A stretch of 11,933 nt of DNA from positions 1 through 11,933 of the forward strand of contig JBCCBY010000070.1 in assembly GCA_039033795.1 (NCBI GenBank), in the 5' to 3' direction. The notes under the pieces were generated by a model, which did no database searches, was not told where the DNA came from, and saw only the letters and a list, made by a program, of their open reading frames with translations. Below, one piece after another: positions 7,634-11,933 of this stretch; position 1 is the first letter of the stretch; each line of letters opens with the position of its first letter. A program made the translations under genes and the position numbers. The DNA comes from Parvularcula sp039033795. GTDB lineage: Bacteria > Pseudomonadota > Alphaproteobacteria > Caulobacterales > Parvularculaceae.

Positions 7634-8949
7634 GCGTCAACGTCAAGTCCGTGTCAGAGCATGAGGTGACCAACGCTCAGTGGCAGGAGCGAAAAGATGC
7701 CGCGATGGCACGCGGTGAAGGAAACATCGCACCGATTTTTGTCGATCGAGCAAAAGGTTCAGAGATTTGGGACGTTGAAGGTCGGCGCTACATCGATTTT
7801 GCAACAGGTATCGCGGTGTGCAACACGGGTCATTCTCATCCACGGGTTCAAAGCGCGGTCCGCGAACAACTCGAACGTTTTAGCCACACCTGCATTATGG
7901 TAACGCCCTACGATAGTGCGGTGCGGTTGGCCGAGAGATTAAATCGGATCGCGCCCGGACAATCACCCAAGAAAACGATGTTTGTGACAACCGGTGCGGA
8001 AGCGGTGGAGAATTGCATCAAGATTGCCCGAGCCCGAACGGGGAGGAGAAGCGTCATTGCCTTCAATGGCGGTTACCACGGGCGCACGATGATGACCTTG
8101 GGCCTGACGGGTAAAAATGCACCGTATAAGACGAAATTCGGACCGTTTCCGGGCGACATTTACCGCGCTCCCTTCCCTCTGCCGCTATACGGTGTCTCGG
8201 TGGAACTGGCAAAAAAAGCGCTAGAGCTTCTCTTCAAAACAGACTGCGATCCATCAGACTGCGCTGCGATCATCATTGAGCCAGTGCAGGGAGAGGGAGG
8301 TTTTTACCCCGTCCCCGATGAGTTCCTGATTTTCCTCCGTAGTTTGTGTGATCAGTATGGCATCGTGCTGATCGCGGATGAAATTCAATCTGGTTTCGCA
8401 CGCACCGGCAAAATGTTTGCTTGTGAGCATGCTGGCGTTGAACCAGATCTTATGACCTTCGCCAAGGGCGTTGCGGGCGGTTTTCCGCTGGCCGGGGTGG
8501 TTGGCAAAGCTGATATCATGGATGCGCCTGAACCTGGCGGCCTCGGCGGCACTTATGCGGGGTCTCCGATTGGGTGTGCAGCGGCCCATGCTGTTCTTGA
8601 TGTGATTGAGGAGGAGGGACTTGTGGCCCGTGCCGCTTCAATCGGTGCGACGTTCGAGCAGCGTTTGGGCGCGCTGGCTGCGCGCCATCCGGAGGTGGTG
8701 GCGCAGGTCCGGGCAGATCGGGGAGCGATGGTGGGGCTTGAGCTGTGTGCGGACAATGACCCGATGAAACCCCTGCCGGACCTGACCAAAAAGTTGCTGC
8801 AACAGTGCTATGCTGATGGTCTCATCGTTTTGACATGTGGCATGTTTGGCAATGTGTTCCGCTTTTTACCGGCGCTCACCATGACGGATGACCTTTTGGG
8901 CGAAGGACTGGACGTGTTTGAGGCGGCATTTGACCAAGTCGTTGGATAA
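7630..8949 (+). CDS. gabT: 4-aminobutyrate aminotransferase (PLP, class III)
   Basis: A 439-residue class-III aminotransferase that would move the amino group of 4-aminobutyrate to 2-oxoglutarate, giving succinate semialdehyde for GabD. Visible motifs: FATGIAVCNTGHSHP, with I61 at the place of the substrate-pocket Ile of E. coli GabT; FVTTGAEAVENCIKIAR in the PLP phosphate-binding region; EPVQGEGG, with E217 and E222; LIADEIQSGFARTGK, with the Asp that contacts the PLP ring nitrogen; and FAKGVAGGFPL, with PLP lysine K279. Key positions keep a constant offset of eleven from E. coli GabT (I50, E211, K268, from memory), so it is a full-length, intact member. It starts with GTG, overlapping gabD by 4 bases. 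It appears to be the last gene of the operon, since a hairpin follows seven bases after the stop. 5-Aminovalerate or longer omega-amino acids remain possible substrates. Confidence 0.93.
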   Translation: MSVNVKSVSEHEVTNAQWQERKDAAMARGEGNIAPIFVDRAKGSEIWDVEGRRYIDFATGIAVCNTGHSHPRVQSAVREQLERFSHTCIMVTPYDSAVRLAERLNRIAPGQSPKKTMFVTTGAEAVENCIKIARARTGRRSVIAFNGGYHGRTMMTLGLTGKNAPYKTKFGPFPGDIYRAPFPLPLYGVSVELAKKALELLFKTDCDPSDCAAIIIEPVQGEGGFYPVPDEFLIFLRSLCDQYGIVLIADEIQSGFARTGKMFACEHAGVEPDLMTFAKGVAGGFPLAGVVGKADIMDAPEPGGLGGTYAGSPIGCAAAHAVLDVIEEEGLVARAASIGATFEQRLGALAARHPEVVAQVRADRGAMVGLELCADNDPMKPLPDLTKKLLQQCYADGLIVLTCGMFGNVFRFLPALTMTDDLLGEGLDVFEAAFDQVVG

Positions 8950-9028
8950 CGAACGCTGCTTGGTGCAAACAGGGCACTGAAGCAGTTAAGGTTTGGTCAC
9001 CGCCGCATCCAGCCAAAAAGACCGCGCC
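8922..9028 (+). other. Possible structured leader of cobU with cobalamin-riboswitch-like elements (tentative)
   Basis: Between gabT and cobU, several strings recall a cobalamin riboswitch in the correct order: GGTGCAAA (8962-8969), GCACTG (8974-8979), AGCAGTTAAGG (8981-8991), GGTCACCG (8995-9002, compare GCCACTG) and a degenerate B12 box AGCCAaaaAGACCgcGCC (9011-9028). An outer stem could form between GGCGG/TGACC (8922-8926, 8931-8935, inside gabT) and GGTCA/CCGCC (8995-9004), and TCGTT/AACGA (8939-8943/8948-8952) could make a small hairpin inside it. Against this, no GGGAA or GGGAAGG core string is seen, the element is far shorter than the ~200-base classical form, and the strong hairpin at 8956-8985 explains part of it. 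The downstream gene being cobU makes the idea reasonable, but it is unproven. Confidence 0.22.
8956..8985 (+). terminator. Hairpin just after gabT, possible operon terminator
   Basis: Arms 8956-8966 (CTGCTTGGTGC) and 8974-8985 (GCACTGAAGCAG) form 11 pairs, including one G-U, with one bulged G (8979) and a 7-base loop. It begins seven bases after the gabT stop and is followed by TTAAGGTTT, a poor T run. It is plausible as a weak or factor-assisted terminator or as a 3'-end stabiliser. It could instead be an arm of a cobU leader RNA. Confidence 0.4.
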
Positions 9029-9035
9029 GAACGCC

Positions 9036-9056
9036 GGACCAATGATGCATTGGTCC
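9036..9056. other. Perfect 9-bp inverted repeat between gabT and cobU
   Basis: GGACCAATG and CATTGGTCC are exact inverse complements separated by ATG. The hairpin lies 47 bases before the cobU start and is followed by CCTTGATTT, not a clear T run. It could be a terminator, the expression platform of a leader RNA, or a protein-binding dyad. The symmetry is certain; the role is not. Confidence 0.45.
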
Positions 9057-9088
9057 CTTGATTTGCGCGCGGTAGATCCCGACGGTGC

Positions 9089-9098
9089 GGAGGGAGAG
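9089..9098 (+). promoter_or_regulatory. Ribosome binding site of cobU
   Basis: GGAGGGAGAG ends five bases before ATG 9104 and gives a firm start for cobU. No convincing -35/-10 pair is visible in the 154 bases upstream. Confidence 0.7.
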
Positions 9099-9103
9099 TT
9101 GCT

Positions 9104-9616
9104 ATGGCAGAGTTGGTCCTCGTCTTAGGCGGAGCGCGTTCGGGCAAGAGTCGTTTTGCTCAATCGTATGCGGAACGCCTCAAGGATCAGCGCTTTTTCC
9201 TTGCGACCGCTGAACCCTTTGATGATGAAATGGCGGATCGTATCGCCCAGCACCAGGCCGATCGCAGCGCCGGGTGGACGACCGTCGATTCGCCGCTTTT
9301 GCTGGCAGGCGCAATCGAGGCCCACGCTGCACCGCAGTCTGTTTGTGTGGTGGATTGCCTGACATTGTGGCTATCAAACATCATGCTGAAGGAACTCGAC
9401 ATAGCCGCAGAAACCAAAAAACTCTGTGCAAGTCTGGTCGCGGCGTCCGGTCCTGTCGTCCTCGTCTCCAACGAGGTGGGTCTCGGTCTTGTTCCTGAAA
9501 CCCAACTGGGTCGCGCGTTTCGCGATGCGCAGGGTCGACTGAACCAAGAGATAGCCGCGATCAGCGATCGCGTTGAGTTTGTTGCTGCGGGATTGCCCAT
9601 CACCCTCAAATGCTAA
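9104..9616 (+). CDS. cobU: Bifunctional adenosylcobinamide kinase / adenosylcobinamide-phosphate guanylyltransferase
   Basis: A 170-residue cytoplasmic enzyme (CobU of Salmonella, CobP of Pseudomonas denitrificans) that phosphorylates adenosylcobinamide and then adds GMP, giving AdoCbi-GDP for joining to the lower ligand. The P-loop GGARSGKS is at 9-16, RIAQHQADR holds the likely guanylylated His (H50; His46 in the Salmonella enzyme as remembered), VDCLTLWLSN (~83-92) is the usual Walker-B-like strand, and SNEVGLGLVP (~122-131) is the family's C-terminal signature. Length is normal and all key residues are present. It is the only cobalamin gene here on the + strand. Its last 11 bases overlap the end of the convergent cobD. 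Its control may involve the structured region upstream. Confidence 0.95.
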   Translation: MAELVLVLGGARSGKSRFAQSYAERLKDQRFFLATAEPFDDEMADRIAQHQADRSAGWTTVDSPLLLAGAIEAHAAPQSVCVVDCLTLWLSNIMLKELDIAAETKKLCASLVAASGPVVLVSNEVGLGLVPETQLGRAFRDAQGRLNQEIAAISDRVEFVAAGLPITLKC

Positions 9617-10598
9617 GCGCGTTCTCCAGTCGATCTTCGTCTTTTTCATCCGCAGGAATACCAATTCGAAGGACGTCAGGTGACCAGCCGAAACGGCGAA
9701 CATAGACCCCTTGCCTTGCGAGATGATGCCAAAGCCGATGGGCATCGGGTGTTTCAATCAGCCTAAAGAGGTCCGTACCTCCTCGTATTTTCAGGCCGCG
9801 CCGCTCCAGTCTTCGATCCAAGCGGGCCCGCGCCGTCGCCAATATCGCCCGCATGTTCACCGACCACTCAGCATCGTTGTAAGCGCGGGTGCCCACTTCT
9901 AAAGCGGCGCCGGAAACTGGCCAGGAACCAAGTCGTTTCTCGATCAGTAAGCGGAGAGAAAAGGGGGCCAGCATGGCGCCTAAACGGATGCCAGCAAGAC
10001 CATAGAACTTACCAAACGAGCGCAAAATGATGAGCCCATCTCTTCCCCCAGAGCGGGCGAGGCTGACGCTAGGACAAAGGTCGGCATAGGCCTCATCGAC
10101 GATAAGCCATCCGCCACGCAGCGCAAGACGTGAGCGCACGCTCTCTAGATCTGCCGGGGAGAAAAGACGACCATCTGGATTGTTGGGGTTACACAGAACG
10201 ACCGCATCAGCGAATTCAGAGCATTGAAGGGGATCATCAGATTCGATCACCTGACATCCTGCCTCCTCCCACACAGTTTTGTGATCGCCATAGGTTGGTT
10301 TATGGACCACAACCTTTTGCGGTTTCATCATGGTGGGGAGCAAACGAATGAGAAGTTCACTTCCCGGTGCCAGAACAACACTGTCCCGGGGCGCATCAAG
10401 GGCGGTTGCTATCGCGCTCCTACAGTTCTCAGCCATCGCGCGGGTTGGTAGATCTTCCATGGCTGCCCTGCTCACTTGAATATGCGGGTAGGCAAAGGGA
10501 TTAACACCCGTTGAGAGGTCGAGCCACGGCGAGGGAGCGCTCTGGAAACGCTGCCGCACGACATCGAGGGCGCCGCCATGTGTCAAGTCACCGTCCAA
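9606..10598 (-). CDS. cobD: L-threonine-O-3-phosphate decarboxylase (aminotransferase fold; CobC in P. denitrificans naming)
   Basis: A 330-residue PLP enzyme of fold type I. It would decarboxylate L-threonine phosphate to (R)-1-amino-2-propanol phosphate, the linker of the cobalamin nucleotide loop. It begins with HGGAL (7-11), the usual N-terminal signature, then LSTGVNPFAYP (~28-38), CNPNNPDG (136-143, PLP-ring contact), DEAYAD (168-173) and RSFGKFYGLAGIRLG with PLP lysine K197. The only in-frame start after an upstream stop that leaves the conserved N-terminus intact is TTG 10598, with GGGGA six bases before it. It overlaps cbiB by 11 bases, which suggests translational coupling, and its far end overlaps cobU by 11 bases tail to tail. 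Histidinol-phosphate aminotransferase is the close look-alike, but the N-terminal motif and the position between cbiB and cobU favour the cobalamin role. Confidence 0.92.
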   Translation of the reverse strand: MDGDLTHGGALDVVRQRFQSAPSPWLDLSTGVNPFAYPHIQVSRAAMEDLPTRAMAENCRSAIATALDAPRDSVVLAPGSELLIRLLPTMMKPQKVVVHKPTYGDHKTVWEEAGCQVIESDDPLQCSEFADAVVLCNPNNPDGRLFSPADLESVRSRLALRGGWLIVDEAYADLCPSVSLARSGGRDGLIILRSFGKFYGLAGIRLGAMLAPFSLRLLIEKRLGSWPVSGAALEVGTRAYNDAEWSVNMRAILATARARLDRRLERRGLKIRGGTDLFRLIETPDAHRLWHHLARQGVYVRRFGWSPDVLRIGIPADEKDEDRLENALSI

Positions 10599-11559
10599 AA
10601 ACCATCCCCAAGGTCACCAGAACCAAAAACAACAAGCAAAGCGCTAGGGCACGTTGATAGATAAACAGGGCACGTCTGATTGTATCGTCTGTTGGGTTGG
10701 GGGCCGCTTCGTTTAACCATGGGTCCTTGGACACCGCGTTTCCATAATGTCGTGGACCAGACAGGCGAACACCAAGAGCACCCGCCATGGCTGCCTCTGG
10801 CCAGCCCGCATTGGGGGAGCGATGCCGGGCGGCATCCCGGATCATGGTATGCCAAGCTGCCTTGCGAGCACTTGCCAGAACAAAAAGAAGTCCAGTCATC
10901 CGTGATGGGATAAAATTAGCAACATCATCGATCCGTGCGGCGAACCCGCCAAAGGCAGAAAAGTCTTTGTTCCGGTGGCCGATCATCGAATCGAGGGTGT
11001 TGATCGCTTTATAGGCCGCCATGCCCGGAAGACCCAACAGCACACCCCAGAAGAGCGGAGCGACGACCCCATCGGAGGTGTTTTCAGCGAGGCTTTCGAT
11101 GGCAGCGCGTGTGACGCCTGCTTCATCAAGGGCGGCGGGATCGCGGCCGACGATCTGGGACACGGCGCTGCGAGCATTGTCGAGATTGTTTGCGGACAGA
11201 GGGATCAGGACGGCTTTGACATGGGTATAGAGGCTGCGTGATGCCAGAAGGCTTGAGGCAATAATCGCTTCACCGATGAAGCCCGCTGTCGTCTCTGGTA
11301 GAACTGATGTCATGAGACGGGCGGAGATGAAGGTGAGCACGACGATGACAAGGGTGGTTAGAACACCCGACAGGTAACGTTGCGTGTGGGACCAGGATCC
11401 GCGATTCAGCAAACCTGTGCCGGCATCGCAAAGCGCGCCGATCCAAACGACAGGATGACGGACCACGTTGTAAAGCGGCTTTGGCCATCCCCAAGCGCCC
11501 TCGATGGCAAAGGCGGCGAGCATCAACCCTGGCGCGGGATCAAAGCTTAAGGCGACCAT
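10588..11559 (-). CDS. cbiB: Adenosylcobinamide-phosphate synthase (membrane protein CbiB/CobD)
   Basis: A 323-residue inner-membrane enzyme that attaches aminopropanol phosphate to adenosylcobyric acid. The N-terminal segment reads EGAWGWPKPLY...RHPVVWIG (20-41), a family hallmark. The most conserved block is AENTSDGVVAPLFWGVLLGLPG (158-179) followed by YKAINTLDSMIGH, then HRSPNAGWPEAAMAGALGVRL (246-266) with GPRHYG. Membrane segments are visible at about 9-20, 62-82, 166-184, 221-231 and 300-320. The start is ATG 11559, with GAGGG seven bases before it; the gene overlaps cobQ by 13 bases and cobD by 11. The substrate linker is made by the product of the next gene, so the pair forms one functional step. 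Named cobD in the P. denitrificans scheme. Confidence 0.95.
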   Translation of the reverse strand: MVALSFDPAPGLMLAAFAIEGAWGWPKPLYNVVRHPVVWIGALCDAGTGLLNRGSWSHTQRYLSGVLTTLVIVVLTFISARLMTSVLPETTAGFIGEAIIASSLLASRSLYTHVKAVLIPLSANNLDNARSAVSQIVGRDPAALDEAGVTRAAIESLAENTSDGVVAPLFWGVLLGLPGMAAYKAINTLDSMIGHRNKDFSAFGGFAARIDDVANFIPSRMTGLLFVLASARKAAWHTMIRDAARHRSPNAGWPEAAMAGALGVRLSGPRHYGNAVSKDPWLNEAAPNPTDDTIRRALFIYQRALALCLLFLVLVTLGMVFGR

Positions 11560-11933
11560 CCAGGAGCCCTCGATTGCGCGAAAAGACGGTCGACATCGAC
11601 CGCCTTCTCGACCTCATCAGCCAGGTGATTCAGTGCACGTTCCACCTCTTTGCCATAAGACAATGAAGCAGAGGACACACCGCCAGCCCGGGTTACCCAT
11701 GCTCGCCGGAATGCATCATTCGCGAACACACCGTGAAGATAGCTCCCCTCGATGAGACCACCCGCACAGCGTGCACCTTCAGGTTTTCCATCAATCTCAG
11801 CAAAGGGATATTCAGTATCGGGGCCATAAGTATTTCCCATGTGGATTTCATACCCTGCGATCGTGGTTCCGGATAAGGCGCAACGTCCTTTGACCGGCGC
11901 GACACGCTTTGATTGCTGCATCACTGTCTCAAC
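11547..11933 (-). CDS. cobQ: Cobyric acid synthase, C-terminal end (5' part outside window)
   Basis: The last 128 codons of a glutamine amidotransferase that amidates adenosylcobyrinic acid a,c-diamide at four side chains (CobQ/CbiP). The frame runs open off the right edge (VETVMQQSKRV...), so the GTG at 11924 is internal. Visible hallmarks are GYEIHMGNT, followed by GGLIEGSYLHGVFAND; the His in YLHGVF (codon 11733-11735) is the catalytic His of the class-I glutaminase triad. The full protein is usually near 480-500 residues, so roughly three quarters lies outside. The stop lies 13 bases inside cbiB. It is the first of three minus-strand genes seen here; any promoter is beyond the edge. Confidence 0.95.
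   Translation of the reverse strand, partial: VETVMQQSKRVAPVKGRCALSGTTIAGYEIHMGNTYGPDTEYPFAEIDGKPEGARCAGGLIEGSYLHGVFANDAFRRAWVTRAGGVSSASLSYGKEVERALNHLADEVEKAVDVDRLFAQSRAPGWSP

Noticed and set aside
9556..9572. Perfect inverted repeat CGCGATC-AGC-GATCGCG near the end of cobU, considered as a terminator
   Set aside because: It is inside conserved coding sequence about 40 bases before the stop and has no T run; GATC/CGATCG-rich strings are common in this window.

Overview
The window looks like a piece of a Gram-negative, probably alphaproteobacterial, chromosome of moderate GC content. The evidence is a TonB-dependent outer-membrane receptor, a secreted enzyme with a Sec signal peptide, and a cobalamin cluster of the aerobic-proteobacterial type. 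The species cannot be named from the sequence. There are ten protein genes, two of them cut by the window edges. No gene-free stretch exceeds 300 bases, and I see no RNA genes for tRNA or rRNA, no CRISPR and no mobile elements.

Left part (bases 1-8949, all + strand). The 3' end of a TonB-dependent receptor gene is followed, after a 52-base gap holding a near-perfect 28-base palindrome, by five tightly packed genes: a TPR-sulfotransferase, an exported serine hydrolase of the beta-lactamase/NylB type with an extra N-terminal beta-rich region, an MFS transporter, succinate-semialdehyde dehydrogenase (gabD) and 4-aminobutyrate aminotransferase (gabT). Each of the five overlaps the next by 1-8 bases, so they are almost certainly one translationally coupled operon. 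Read as a pathway, a ligand crosses the outer membrane (receptor), an amide or ester bond is cut in the periplasm or outside the cell (hydrolase), the product crosses the inner membrane (MFS), and an omega-amino acid is transaminated and oxidised to a dicarboxylate (GabT, GabD). This order of hydrolysis, transamination and oxidation resembles the NylB/NylD/NylE logic of 6-aminohexanoate-oligomer breakdown. The substrate is unknown, and the job of the sulfotransferase in this setting is the main puzzle.

Middle (8950-9103). The 154-base gap between gabT and cobU contains two strong hairpins and a series of short strings that recall, in the right order, conserved parts of a cobalamin riboswitch (a GGTGCAAA string, a GGTCACCG string and a degenerate B12 box). 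It is much too short for the classical form, so this is only a lead.

Right part (9104-11933). These are genes for late cobalamin synthesis and nucleotide-loop assembly. cobU (+ strand) runs into the convergent minus-strand set cobQ > cbiB > cobD (cobC in Pseudomonas nomenclature), whose members overlap each other by 11-13 bases. CobQ amidates the corrin ring, CobD makes (R)-1-amino-2-propanol phosphate, CbiB attaches it, and CobU activates the resulting cobinamide with GMP. The cobQ gene continues past the right edge.
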